NCBI GenBank assembly: GCA_037013495.1
Contig: CM072801.1
Span: 18,715,501 to 18,779,500 of the forward strand
DNA from: Hippophae tibetana
Lineage: Eukaryota; Streptophyta; Magnoliopsida; Rosales; Elaeagnaceae
Reading direction: 5' to 3'
Length of the DNA: 64,000 nt
A model generated the notes under the pieces. That model was not told the origin of the DNA and did not search any database. It saw only the letters and a list, made by a program, of their open reading frames with translations. The translations under genes and the position numbers were made by a program. Positions 23,651-36,736 of this stretch are shown piece after piece; the stretch's first letter is position 1; each line of letters opens with the position of its first letter.

Positions 23651-24840
23651 ATTATATTTAAGTATGATAATTATAATTCTAAGTCATTAAATGTTTGTTA
23701 TTACATTTAAAAAAATAAAAAATAAAAAAATGAATATAAAAAATAGCCACAAGTATGTACGAGAATAAACATAAAGAAATTATTAAAATATAACCATGTT
23801 TTGATAAAAAAAAATTAAAAAATTATATTTAAATAATAATCTACGAAAAATAATAATTAACGTTATAAAAAAGATAATCACAATTTGATATCAAAACATA
23901 AAAACAAAAAAATATATCATTAAATAGAAAATTAACAACGTTAACTATTTAAAAATATCACTGATATTAACTAAAAATTGATTTCATTACAACTTCTTTT
24001 ATAAAAATAAGTAGCATACTTAAAAATATACTAAAAGTTATATTCTCCTTATATTTAGACTCAAAATATAAAATATATAAACGTTTAAATCACACCATAA
24101 TTTAGGATAAAAATACTCTAATATTTTTATAAAAATGATGTATCTTATTATTTATATTTTATTTTAAGTTATAAAAAAATATTTAAGTTAACAACCTTTA
24201 ATCAAAAAGTACACAATATTAAGAAGTCTAGGACTGGCTTAACAAAATTTATGCATACGTTAAACAGAGTTTTCACTTTCTATATGCACATACAATTATT
24301 GCCACAAGCCCACAACTTCATGGACAATTTTTTTTAAATAATAGATCTCACTAGTATTAGGAATAACATTTCATCTCTTAGATCACATATAATTAATAAG
24401 TTATAGATCCATCGTTAACTATATAATTATGACTAAAGATAGTAAATTGGAACTCTTAACTTCGTGTCCAAAAAGGCAACATTACATGCTGTATGTATCC
24501 AAAATAAGTGAGGACTTACTCTTTGGATCAACTTCATAGACACTGTTATGCACAAATGACCTCTATGTTAATATCACCCTCCAAAAAAAAAAAACAAAGA
24601 GTATGTTTATACCAATTTTTATACTATTTTGATTCAAAAATTACAGTATATTTTCCCTCCTCTTTAACCTAAATACCAAATATTATATTATAAAATATAA
24701 ATATTCTTTTTATTTTTATTTTTTAATTAATTTTTTAATAATTATTATATTAAGTTAATTAATAATAATAAATTTAAATATTATATTCTTAAAAAAAAAT
24801 TAAACCAAATAAGTCAAATATTAAATCAAAGGTATTCTAC
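23651..24840. other. AT-rich intergenic region
   Basis: No gene, clear transposon ends or long repeats were recognised. Short A-runs and AT-rich words dominate. A slightly more complex segment at 24230-24560 shows no frame of note. Confidence 0.5.
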
Positions 24841-24844
24841 GTTG

Positions 24845-26890
24845 GGTTTTGTCTATAAGAACCATAGTAAAAATTTTAATCAATTTTATTTAAAAAAAAA
24901 AGATATATTAGTTCGATTTTGCAAAACATAATTATTATAAATATAAAAAATATTAACATCTTATAAATTTATAATTAATTTTAAATACATAATTTTTTTT
25001 TATCATATTATATATTAAAAAATTTATTTTAAAAAATAAAAAATAATTTATTTTACAATAAAATAAATATAAATTTATACATATATTGAAAATGATATGC
25101 TAAATATTTTTATAATTCATAAATAATATAATACATTATTATTATTAAATATAATTATATTTAATAAATAATTATGATATAAAAAATAATATTCATAAAA
25201 ATAATTAAATTATTAAAAAAAATTGTGAATTCTCTATATCTAATTTTTTACAAGATACAATACAAATATAAAACATTATATCACAAATTTTGTGGGAAAA
25301 TATTATAAATTTTTATTATTAATATAATAAAATATATAAATTAATTATATTTTAATACTTAAATATAATTATTGTTAATAAATATTTGTTATCTTAATAA
25401 TAATTAAAATTATAATAATATTAGAAATATTTGTTACAATGTAATATATTTTTTAATTTTTTTAATCTTAAATAATCTATTTAGTAAATTTTTTAATTTA
25501 TTATTATTTTATAATAAAATTTTGATAAATTATTTGTTATAAAAAAAAATATTTTTTATTATATAAAAATAAATTATTTTATTATTTTTTATTTATAATA
25601 AAAATAAATTATTATTTAATAAAAGTTGATGAATGTATATTTTAAGAAAATTGAGTGTTGAAAATTAGGAAAAAATAGAAGAAAAAAAAAAGACAAAAAT
25701 ATTTATTTTTTAAGAAAATTAGGTTGATGCCGACTGGAATCATTGGAATGGGAAGTTAGAGAAGGACAAAAAAAAAATATGATCGAATTTTTTTTAATAG
25801 ATTATGATATGCTTATTTTTAAATTAAAGTCTAATAAAACATTTTTTTAAACATTGAATGAGATATGAATATTATAGACAAAATCTCATTCTATCACGTA
25901 GGAACTAGATTTTGTCTACAACGATCATATCTTATTAATACTTTAAATAAAGATTTTATTAGGTTTTAGTTTAAAAATAAACAAATCATAACTTATTAAA
26001 CAATTTTTAGATCATATTTTTTTTTTGTACTTTTCTAACTTCACATTACACTATTTCAACCATCAGTCACATTTTCTTAAAAAATAAATATTTTTGTCTT
26101 TTACTTATCTCTTTTCCTTATTCATATTTTCTTAAAATATACTAATTCATCAATTTTTAATAAATAATAATTTGTTTTTATTATAAATAAAAAATAAAAA
26201 AATAATTTATATTTATATAATAAAAAAATATACTTTTTATAACAAATAACTTATAAAAAATTTAATATAAAATAATTTAAAATAATAATAATAAAAAATT
26301 TAAATTATTAAAAACTTTATTAAATAATTACAATAATTTTTATGAAAAATTATTGAAATTTAAAAAAAATAAATTATTTAAGATTAAAAAAATTAAAAAA
26401 TAGATTAAATTATAACAAATATCTCTAATATTATTATAATTTTAATTATTACTAAGATAACAAATATTTATTAACAATATATATATTCAAGTAGTAAAAT
26501 ATAATTAATTAAATATAATTTATATATTTTATTATATTAATAATAATTATTATTATTATAATATTATATTTTTACACAAAATTTGTGATATAATATTCTA
26601 TATTTGTATTATATCTTGTAAAAAATTGAATACAGAGACTTCATAATTTTTTTAATGATTTAATTATTTTATGAATATTATTTTTTATATCATAATTATA
26701 ATTAATATTATAATTGTTTATTAAATATAATTATAATTATTTATTAAATATAATTATAATTATATTTAATAATAATAATAATAATAATAAGAATAAGAAT
26801 GTATTATATTATTTATGAATTATCAAAATATTTATCAAATCATTTTCAATATTATGTGTGAGATTACTCTTGTAGACAAGACCCAGTAAA
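24845..26890. repeat. 2-kb AT-rich imperfect palindrome (foldback element)
   Basis: Two inverted arms of roughly 1 kb meet near 25896. The centre is exact for 12 bases (TAGACAAAATCT at 25874-25885 against AGATTTTGTCTA at 25907-25918). Long blocks match outward, for example GACAAAAATATTTATTTTTT at about 25693 with its inverse near 26073-26101, and the ATCACAAATTTTGTG block near 25279 with its inverse near 26578-26592. The outer ends share GGGTTTTGTCTATAAGA and its near-inverse. The left arm has about 200 bp that the right lacks. No coding capacity. Confidence 0.85.
26769..26795. repeat. (AAT)n microsatellite
   Basis: About eight AAT units in the right arm of the large palindrome. Its inverse (ATT run) appears in the left arm near 25136-25146, shorter. 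Confidence 0.8.
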
Positions 26891-27195
26891 CATTCTCCTA
26901 CGAAACAATTCCTAATCTCCATTTTGTTTAATGCAACTTGATAAGCATTACTCATGATATTATAACCAAATTAGATGGCAAGACAGTTTCAGTTGAGCCG
27001 TTTAAGACTGTGAATAAACATTATCGAGCATTAATAAGAACTACACAGTAGTCACCAGGGGGGAGAGAAAGTTAAAACTCATTTTATGTAGTTACAGAGA
27101 GTAAAGTCAAATTAGAAGCTAAACTAATGTAATGTTTATATTCTATCATCTCAAAAGACTTATGAGATGAAGTATTTAAATTAAAAGTCTAACAA
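26891..27195. other. 3' flank of the USP-like gene
   Basis: Between the palindrome and the stop codon of the minus-strand gene. It likely includes the gene's 3' UTR. Nothing else was recognised. Confidence 0.45.
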
Positions 27196-28563
27196 TTAGG
27201 CCAAGAGCCAAAAGTTTTTCCGCCATTTGGTACTGATAAGGTAGCCACCCATTCCTTTGCTCTGCTTTCTCACTCCAATAGTTAAGCACTCTGCTTTGTT
27301 AATACACTTATCTACAAATTCCTCTGTACTGCTAGTCCCACAAAAGCTGCAAAACCCACAAACCCCCACCACTTCGTTTTTGAAAAAACTAAATATTTTT
27401 TAATAAATTTCTACATGGGAGAGCTTAGTTTAAACCAATTAAACATACCAGCTTATGCGAGGGGAAGGCTTCTTCTGACCCACAACTAAAACAGAAACCT
27501 CTAGCTTCTTCACTTGGCTAACCACTGTGCCCAGTTTTGGTCCTTGGATTACGAGTGCCTCCACTTCCACCTAAATCATTAACCAAAACAAGCAACTAAA
27601 ACTAAACAACATCACTTGACAAACTTAAGTTACAATAGTGTTTCAACTCTCAGGTTCAAAACTACCCATTAAAACCATTTGGATTTAATCTAAAGAAATT
27701 TTAAAAAGTTTGTTTCTTTTTTACTTCTGGTGGAAAGAAGAAAGAAATTAGCCAAACCCTCCTGCCCAAAAAGAGGAGAGAAACAGGTTACAGAGTATGT
27801 AAGCCGACACCGTCCTTTTTTCTCCTCTAAAGAAGAGAATGGACGAAAAGAAATTACCAGAAAGCAATATTTTTTATGAATAAAAAAATATTTAAAAAAA
27901 AATTATACTTTGTATGATTTTATCTTCTAAATTGAAATGGAAAAGAATGAATTTTACTGATGGATAATTATAGACAAAAGAAATGGAAGAAAAAAAAATT
28001 AATCAGGAAAGTAATTTTCTTCTCCTTCTCCTACCGTCTCCCTTTTCCTATTAGATCTAACAAAAACAGTTGGAAAAAAAATTAACACAGAAAATATAAG
28101 AAATCCATTCGAGACATGACTCTGTAGGAACATGATCTTCAAGAACAAGAAGTAAAATAAAAATAAATAAAATCCATACCTCAGGTTTAGAAGCCTTGCA
28201 AAGTGACCCAAGAGAGTTAGCAAGATAAGCAGAAAAGGAGGAAGAAGAAGAAGAAGAAGAAGAATTAGGAATGATGTGAAGAAGAGTGAGTAAATCGCCC
28301 TTATTAGCAACATGAGTGAGTGCCCAAATCATAGCATGTTTGGAATGAGTAGACTCATCCACAACTACCATAACTCTCTTCCTAATTGCCACTCCACCAT
28401 TATTAGTATTATTTTCATTACCATACATGTTAAGTCCATCCATTTGATTCCAGCTAATTCCTTCAACACAACTTTGCTTGTTATTACTTGCCCACCTATT
28501 TGATTTGGATTTCCAAGCCTCTCTCTCACTTAGTTGCCTCAATAATGAACCTGAACTTAGCAT
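27196..28563 (-). CDS. Universal-stress-protein-like protein, 3 exons
   Basis: Predicted 218-residue plant protein of the UspA/adenine nucleotide alpha-hydrolase-like family. Deduced exons, in order of translation: 28563-28180, 27570-27449, 27346-27196. The introns are GT-AG and the phases (0, 2) join without a stop. Residues 1-50 are a basic leader (MLSSGSLLRQLSEREAWKSK). At about 62-97 the core USP strand-helix reads RKRVMVVVDESTHSKHAMIW, followed by LLTLLHII and a run of nine serines. Exon 2 gives VEVEALVIQGPKLGTVVSQV and KLEVSVLVVGQKKPS. Exon 3 ends GYLISTKWRKNFWLLA. The canonical GX2GX9G ATP loop is not evident, so nucleotide binding is uncertain. Neighbours on both sides are repeats. 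Confidence 0.88.
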
Positions 28564-29341
28564 TTGTGTGTTTACAGTGGGACTTGTGAGCTCTACTGGC
28601 TAGGTATAGATGCAATGATAGGGAGGGTCTAAGTTAATGGTTATTATAACGATGCAAGTGAGAAGAGAGAGAATATGTTTTGTGGTGGGGGACTTGTGAG
28701 TTATGATGAAATTGCCATAATATTTAGCTTTATTCGTGTTAAAGTGTCACGGGATTCACTGGCTAGTTATGGCTTTACTCAATAAAAAAATCACTATGCT
28801 CTGTTTTGATCATCAAATTGGACGATCCTTTCTTTGTACAATCTCTTGCTTGCGAATTACTGGAGATTCTTTCCCTGATAATTTTTTTTTCTTTTTCAAA
28901 TCTCTACTCAATTATCTTAGGTAATTAAGAGAGATTAAATTTTGAGTGAAGGTAGATAACATTATTCAAAGAGTAAAGAGTAAAAAGTAAATGTACGTGT
29001 ACGTGTACAAAGTTGTATCTTTATTTTTTATTACAAATGTGATAAGTTTTTAATTATCCATAATAATTAATAAATAATTTAATTTAATTTTAAATAAGAT
29101 AATGTGGTGTTGATATTACTAAATATATTTAGAGTTTTTCTTATAAAAAGAGTAAAGTTCTAATTAATTTAACGTTACATCAATTAATAACATATATAAA
29201 TTTTAATAACATATATTTAATTATTTTTTATACATAAATTATATTATAATCATTATTTTATTTAATAATATTATATATCATTTTTCTTAAAATTAATGCT
29301 CAATAATTTTTAAATTAATATTACTAGATTTAAATAAACAA

Positions 29342-29345
<4 letters not shown>
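28564..29345. other. Upstream region of the USP-like gene
   Basis: Probable promoter and 5' UTR for the minus-strand gene. ACGTGTACGTGTAC at about 28993-29008 contains ACGT cores like those bound by plant bZIP factors. No firm TATA assignment was made and no other gene is seen. Confidence 0.4.

Positions 29346-29373
<28 letters not shown>
29346..29373. repeat. (TA)n microsatellite at the end of copia element 2
   Basis: About fourteen TA units next to where the copia coding homology stops. Confidence 0.85.
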
Positions 29374-29375
<2 letters not shown>

Positions 29376-29499
29376 AAAAAATGTTACCAAATCTCTCTAT
29401 TAAGCTTTAATATTTTTAGTCTTTCAAACTCAAAAATATATTTTTTAATCTTCAATTTTGATCGTCAAGATCTTTTAGCTTGAATTGTCGCATAAGATG

Positions 29500-31480
29500 A
29501 TTCTTAGTTTTTTCAATATCTTATAGATTATTTTTCGTTATGATTATATTGTCTACATAGACAAGAAGAACAAAAAAGAAATTACCACAGGTTTGAACGA
29601 ATAGTGGGTAATTATACTTGCATTGGTTAAAACCGACTAGTTTAAGTGTTGCTGATAGCTTGATAAACCATTGTCGTGAAACTTGTTTGAATCCATACAA
29701 AGATTTATGTAATTTACATACTCGTGTTTACCTCTTTCGTCCGAAACCGTGTAGAAGAGACATGTAGACATCTTCGTGGAGATCACTATAGAGAAAGATA
29801 TTGTTGACATCGAGTTGGCGAAGATGCCAATTTTGAACAACAACAACGCCAAGAAGGAAAAAAACGATGACAAATTTTGGCTATTAGTGCAAAAGTTTCT
29901 TGGTAGTCAAAACCTTTAATCTAAGTGTATCATTTGGCCACTAACTAAGTCTTGTATCGTTCCACAGAGCCATCATGATTGTACTTGATTTTGTAGACCC
30001 ATTTACAACCAATTAGTTTCTTGTTTGGAGGAAGTTGTTGGAGCGTCCAAGTGCCATTAGTTTCGAGAGCATCCATTTTTTGTTTCATGGCAAGCATCCA
30101 TTTTGGATCATTGAAAGCTTCAGCAAAGGTGGTTGGTTCCTGATAATGGAAATAAAAGTAGCAAAGAAACGATGTGTAGATGATAATTGGTCATGGGTAA
30201 GTACATGAGATAGGAAATGAGAAGTACCTTTGTTATCAGACGATGCTGAGTTAGACGAAGGGAAGAACCGAGAAGGTAAGGAAGCTTTTACATAATACTT
30301 TTGAAGGTAGCTAGGAACATGAGTGGATCGACGAAGTCTATGTGTAACTGGTGTTAAAGAAGTCACGTGCGGTGCAGAACTTGATCATGGTGTTTCAGGA
30401 GATGTATCTTGAAGATTAAGGGTGTGTGAGTCGATTGTTAAAAGGATAGATGATGTATGATTAAGTGATATATTTGGAGTGGTTGATCAGTGAATGTCAG
30501 GCATGTCATCATAAATTGTATTTTATGATGGAGAGAATAGAGTTGGAGTTTTGACAGTGGAAGTGGAATAAGGAAACACATATTCATGAAAGATGACATC
30601 ACGAGACACGAAATGTTTTCCTGTTTCTAGATTATAGACTCGGTAACCTTTTATCCCATATGGATACCCAATGAATATGCATCAATGATCTAGCATCAAA
30701 CTTGGTGGGTCGATCATAATGTGCAGACGTAAAGCGAAGAGAACCAAAGACACAAAGATGTTCATACCTAGGAACTTTGTGAAAAGGATTTCAAATGGTG
30801 TTTTACCCTTGAGGTATGTGACAATAAGAATAGCATCGCCTAAGAATTGTTTGGGTACGTTGGCTTGGAAGAGAAATGCACGAGCTACATTGAGAAGGTG
30901 ACGATGTTTACGTTTAACAACACCTTTTTGTTGAGGGGTAGAGGCACAACTGGTGTGATGTAGGATTCCTTTGATAGAAAACAACTGGGTCATAGAAAAT
31001 TCTAGTCCATTATCACTATGAATGATTTTAATTCCGGATGCAATTTGTGTTTCAATAAGATTAATGAAGATTGTGAGAAATGTGTGTGTATCAAATTTAG
31101 TGTTTAAGAGATAGACCCGTGTGCATCTTAGAGTAGTTATCATTAATAATGAGAAAAAAAACGTGCTCCATTAAATGCTAGAATGTGATAGTCACCCCAA
31201 ATATCAACATGAATTAGTTCAAAATATGCTCTTGTATTGATAGAACTTAAAGGAAATGGATTACGAGTTTGCTTAGCTAGTGGAAAAATAGAACAAAATG
31301 ATATGTTGATGAAAAGAAAAAGTACACACAAATTGTTATCATATAAATGACCAAGTCGTTGATGCCAGATATGAGGGTTGGTTAGAGCGGTATTTGAAAT
31401 GAAGAAACATCCAGCTTTTTTCGAAATAGTCAGGTAGTAGAGTCCTAATTTCTCAATTCTCATCCTAATCATCTTCCCCG
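29500..31480 (-). pseudogene. Copia element 2 integrase and partial reverse transcriptase relic
   Basis: A pre-integrase His-motif (IWHQRLGHL) lies near 31365. The integrase core at 31143-30682 includes IIHSDNGLEF, TPQQKGVVKRKHRHLLNVAR and GKTPFEIL. After a gap the reverse transcriptase start appears at about 30090-29960 (MDALETNGTWTL; LIGCKWVYKIKYNHDGSVERYK). Frames break repeatedly from 29950 on, and the homology ends at about 29510. Confidence 0.82.
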
Positions 31481-31814
31481 AGCATTTGTCCTAAACAAAG
31501 CACATATTATTAGTGAAGGTGGCATGACAAAATGAAGTTTGAGTGTGTTTGGCTATTGAAATCAAGTTTAATTCGAAGGATGGAACACATGAGACATTAT
31601 GGAGTATGAAATTATTGGAGAAATGTTAAGGTTTCAATATGTGTGACACATGCAAGTGAATGATCGGGTAAATGCACATACTGATTAATGAATAGAATGC
31701 TAAAGCTAATAAGGCTTTGGGAACAAACCACGTGATCAATTGCCCCTGTATCAAAAATCCAACAGGTTTTTGAATGGAAAACACTCGCACATGATGTGTT
31801 ACTTGAAGGAGTAG

Positions 31815-32887
31815 TTACTTGACTTCCATGCTACCTGATTTGGCTTGATTGAGAAGTGTAAGAAGCTCATGATATTGGGCAGATGCAAGGTTGTAGAATG
31901 GTATCCTTGTGTCGGAACTGCTTGCCTGAAAGTCAGTATGGTGAGCTTTGAAGGGGAAGTCATAACTTACATTTTTCTTGTCTTGAATTGCCTTTTTGTA
32001 TCGACACATGTTGATGGTATGTCTATTGAAATCACATTTGAGGTGATTTCGATAGCTTTCAGAATTGTGACCGATATTGTTGCATCGATCACACTTGAGA
32101 TGTGAGTTCCTTGGTGGTTCTTATAAGGATATTGTGGATGACTATCCTTAGCAACAAGTGCGACAACTTTTGGCATCCTTCCTACGGTTTGTGTAGAGAC
32201 AGCTTTCTACTTTTCATCTTGAACAATGAGTGAGTATACTTTATTTATCGTAGATAAAGGTTCTATGAGCAAGATTTGGCCTCATATTGTTGTGTCAACT
32301 GCGTTAAGCCTATGAGGAAATTTATGGTTCACTACTTTTGTTGGTATTCTTGTAGTTCCTTTCCGGTGTTTCCTCCACAATATGGAAGAGGACATAGTGC
32401 ATCTCGAGTATCCCATAGGCTTTTCAACTTGGTGTAGGATTCTCTAATGCTTATACCTTCTTGTATGCAATCATGGATCTCTTTCTCGATTTGAAATAGA
32501 TGCACACTATTGATGTGTGAAAAACGTTCCTTCAATTCTTCCCATAGCTCATATACGATATCAGTATACATGACACTTTTTTGCAATTTTAGGTGATATG
32601 GTATTGAGAATCCATCCTTTGATAAGAATATTACAACGAGTCTATTGTTTGGTTTCTGCCTTAGAGTTTGATGTTGGCTTTGTGATTGTGTCGTTAATAA
32701 ATCCATTTTTATTTTTGATGTTGAGAGCCATAAGCATCGCATAACTCCAAATATGATAGTTTTCTTGATTTAGGGATTAAGCCACTAAAATCATGCCCAG
32801 TTGATCTAAGTGGTACAGGTATAATAAATGACTAGGATCATCATACCATTTTGGTACAGTGGAGCTGGTATTGGTAGTTTCAGACAT
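31815..32887 (-). pseudogene. Copia element 2 Gag relic
   Basis: The start ATG at 32887 opens MSETTNTSS, followed by the copia Gag N-terminus (DQLGMILVA) and an early stop. Gag continues at 32742-32332 (LWEELKERFSHIN; IQEGISIRESYTKLKSLWD), matching the UBN2_3 type. A zinc-knuckle-like segment near 32095 reads CDRCNNIGHNSESY, with Tyr where the last Cys should be. Interrupted by several stops. Confidence 0.8.
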
Positions 32888-33381
32888 GATTGTTAAGTGA
32901 AAAAATCGAAAACGGGATAAGTTTTAGTGTGTTTTAAAGGATAATAATTGTTTATGGAAAAAATAATGAACTAAAATGGATTGTATTTTATAGGAAATGA
33001 ATTAAGGATTCCAGAATCAAAAATTTCAGTTCGAGAACTGGTCAAAAAGTGAGTGAACTGGCATTTGGAATGACTGAACCGGCTAACGATGTATAATTTT
33101 TTTTTGTTGAACAGTGTGTCGTTTGCGTCGTTTTCTTCAGAGAGCATGCGTGTAGGCACGTGTGACTCCAACAAGGCGCATGTGGGCTTGTGGATGGTCA
33201 TCTTGGCTTGAAAAAAATGGCAAATTATTCAAAATTTTCTAGACGATGAATTTGAAATTGTGGATGTGATTCAAAATTAATTTTAAAAAGAAACAAAATT
33301 TGGAAGAAAAATTTGTATCTGTCATTTCTATGTGAGTTGGATTTTCAAATAACTTTTTCTTAAGTTTTGTTTTGATAACAT

Positions 33382-35612
33382 GTAAGAAATTGTTTTGATT
33401 TACGTAATAAATGAATATTTATAATTTAATTTATATAAAATAAAAAAATTATAATGATTAAAGATGGAAATGATTTTGGATACTTGTGTCACTTAATTCT
33501 AGTAGATACGTTGGTTTTGTCTAGTTCTTCAAAACTAGCTGCCTAATACCTTAGTTAATTTAATATTAATCATATATAACTTTAAAATCCACCCTTTCAA
33601 CTTTTCGTATGTTTTTTCCTTCCGTTTGGCTTAGGTTATGTGTAATTAACATTAGTCTCTTGATTTCTAGCAGCCAAATCATATTCGCTCATTTCTCTTT
33701 CATTTATTATTATTATTTTTTAATTAGGTTTAATTTTAGCCATTTAACTCCAACGGTGCTCTCACTTCTATAGAAACATAAATATTTAATACGGTTGTTT
33801 TTTTTAACTCTTTTTCATAAAATCAATTTAATAAAAGCACAATCTAAAGTTTCAAATTTTTTAATGTAGTACTAAACAAGTGTATTAGATTAGAAAAATA
33901 AAATAAAATATAGCATCCATACCTTTTGTTTTAAGTCTGCACGTGATGAAGGATCCAATACCCAAATATGAAATAGAAGATAACATTTATAATCTTATTG
34001 TTGCATCTTTTTTCTGGTGATTGATGCCTTATGCTTCTATGGCTTTAGCCTTTAGCCTTTAGCCTTTAATTGAGAGGAAGGTGTTGGATATATAATTAAT
34101 TAAACATTGTAATAATAAATGAATAATTATAATTATTTATTGTATACTGTTATAAGTAATTTATGTTTTAATATATTTAGATTATATTTTTTAATAGGCT
34201 TAAAACTTATCTTTATTTTAAAGATTTTTAAATATATATTGATTATAATCCACGTATCATACGTGTTATTCGAGAATTATTTGATTGTAGTTGTTGATAA
34301 GCAAAAAGTATATAATTCCCGATGTGTTTTTATCAGGATTTCAAATCATATCATTACATATATTGGACTCTCAATCACATGAAATTATATTACAATCTTA
34401 ATTTAAATTCTGATTCAAAATTAACATATATTATTTAATATATATAATAAATTAATATACAGAGAATTAATTATATAATTGGATGGGCATTAATTAGTAC
34501 ATGTTGGAGTTGATTCCTGTGTTCATCGTTACTACGTCGACTCAATCTTAAAATATATAAACAAACAATCACAATAAATGACACCAAAAGTATCATATTA
34601 TGTCTAAGTTTTTTTTTTAGAGATTTAATTAACTGAAATATTTAAAAATAATTAAAAATATATACCTTATAGCTATATTATTATGCTATTTATAAGGGTT
34701 ATCTTATATACATAAGTTATTAAAAATATATATTTAAATCATTTAATATAATTAATAATATATATTTAATTTAAGATTAAGGATAGTAAAAGTACATAAA
34801 ACATGACAAAAATATACAAAAATCAATTATTTTTTTGGTAAGTACTACAAGTTTATTAACTATTAAAAATATATTAGAATCAAAAACTTTAAAAAATATC
34901 ATAAATGGAACATGTAAGCACATATATGAATATTTTTTTGAGCTTATATATGTTTCTTAAATTAATTATAATTCAAAAAAATATAAACTTTTAAATACAT
35001 AGCAATTGATTTAAAAATACATAATTAGTTAGAAAAATACATATATGCATATTCATTTGATCTATTTTTATATTTTTTTAAAAAATTAAAATTTGATATA
35101 ATTTTTCATATTTATACTTATACTTTCTATTAAAATTTAAGCATATTTATCACTGTATAGTCTAATAGTACATTGATAATATTCATTTTAATCGATCAAA
35201 GATAACGTTAATAAATTAGAAGTTATCTTACATCATTGATAAAATTTCTCCAATAATACATATAACAAGTTTATAAAAAATTTAATTAGTATATTAATAT
35301 TTATCATATAAATTTATATTTATATTAATTATAATATTTTACGTTTGTAGGATTTTCTTTCAAAAAGAACAATTTTTATATATTCAGATTTATTTTTGTA
35401 ACTGACAGTAACACAATTATTATTAGTTTAATTGCATATGTTAATTTACGTTACTTTAATATATTTTTTAAAATATATAACATTTTACGATGATAATTGA
35501 AAGGTACTGAACCCTCGCCTTGTATTTTAAAGTGACTAACAAAGATACTTTGTTGCTAGTACTATGCTACCACGCGCCTGGCAACATTCCTCTCTTATAT
35601 ATTACAACTTTA
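33382..35612. other. AT-rich intergenic region
   Basis: May include the unrecognised 5' LTR of copia element 2 at its left end. A short tandem array of TTTAGCC units lies at about 34046-34068. The open frame at 34119-34382 is AT-rich low-complexity and has no motif. No gene supported. Confidence 0.45.
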
Positions 35613-35620
35613 CGGATGAC

Positions 35621-36056
35621 TAGGGATGGGCAAAAAAACCGCGGGTTCGGTTATCCGCGGTTATCCGAACCGGCGGTTCGGTTTTTAACCGGTAAAATTC
35701 GGGGACGGGGACGGTTTCGGGTAAAAACCGAATATGAAACAACGGTTACGGTTCGGTTACGGTTATACTAAAAACCGTACCCGCCCGTACCCGAAATTAA
35801 TTATATTTAATTAATTAAATTATATATTAAATTATAAATAAAAAATTAATTATATATATTTAATAAATTAAATTATATATATATTTCGGTTTTTTTTCGG
35901 GGTTTTTTTCATAACCGTCCCGAACCGTTACCCGCGGGTAAAAAACCGTCCCCGAATCGTAACGGTTTTCGGGCGGTTTCGGTTATAGGTTTTATAATTC
36001 GATTCGGGGACGGTTATATCAAAAACCGTCCCCGCCCGTCCCCGTGCCCATTCCTA
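35621..36056. mobile_element. GC-rich hAT-type MITE with perfect 8-bp target-site duplication
   Basis: A 436-bp element bounded by TAGGGATGGGCA and its near-inverse TGCCCATTCCTA (one mismatch in 12). It is flanked on both sides by CGGATGAC (35613-35620 and 36057-36064), an exact 8-bp duplication diagnostic of hAT insertion. The ends are packed with CGGTT, CCGTCCCCG and CGGGTA words, and the middle is AT-rich. It has no transposase. The open frame crossing its left end (35520-35771) is an artefact of this sequence. Confidence 0.92.
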
Positions 36057-36736
36057 CGGATGACTATACTTCTTTATAATGTAACTTCATTTAGAGTCTA
36101 TTAGAAATTTATATCAAATTCAAAATAGAAAACAAGTTAGTTTAGTTATAACTCAAATTATAATTTATATCTTGTATCAATTTATAATGTTTTTAAGTTT
36201 ATCATATACCTCTAATTATATTGTCATTCTTTTTCAAATCTAATCGTTTTTGGTATCTAGATAATTGTTTAAAATTTCTTTATTTTCGTATTTATAAAAA
36301 GAATAATGTTATAGATGAAAGTATAATATATATGAGTCAACCCCTCTTTTCTTACTCCTTTCATGTTTTGACAAAGTGTTGAGCTCTCATAGATTATAAA
36401 AAAGAAAAAAAGAAAAAAGGAAAAGAGTGGTTGATATTAAATAAAGAGTGAATGACTAAAAATGTTTTTTTGGCTTATTATAAATTGGAAGTTTTTTAGT
36501 TTTTAAATATATCCTGCAGAAACATTTTTTCACCTTTTTAGAGGGAGAAGAGAAAAGAAGGGAGAGAGATAATTTTTAAAGAAAAATTTTAAAAGAATTC
36601 ACAATTTCTTGGATTATGAATATTGTAATTATTTTTTTATTAAAATAATTATAATAAAATTTTATTTTTTATTTTATCCAAATTTATTTCATATTTTCGT
36701 AAATTTAATTGCTCAAAAAATTAATATTTTTTAATG

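Larger units (their letters stand above)
29400..33381 (-). mobile_element. Ty1/copia element 2, truncated in reverse transcriptase
   Basis: Minus-strand copia element with Gag, integrase and the N-terminal half of reverse transcriptase. A tRNA-like primer-binding site reads TGTTATCAAAAC on the minus strand (33380-33369), so the 5' LTR should lie just above 33381, but it cannot be confirmed without a partner. The coding homology ends near 29510 at a YVD-type catalytic site; RNase H and the 3' LTR are missing. A (TA)n run follows at 29346-29373. The element is dead. Confidence 0.8.

Noticed and set aside
27999..28313. 104-codon Leu-rich minus-strand frame in the USP-like gene
   Set aside because: Alternative frame reading the poly-serine codons as leucines and running into intron 1.
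35520..35771. 83-codon plus-strand open frame
   Set aside because: It crosses the left end of the hAT MITE and reads its CGG-rich repeats (Arg/Thr/Val-rich); no start context or homology.
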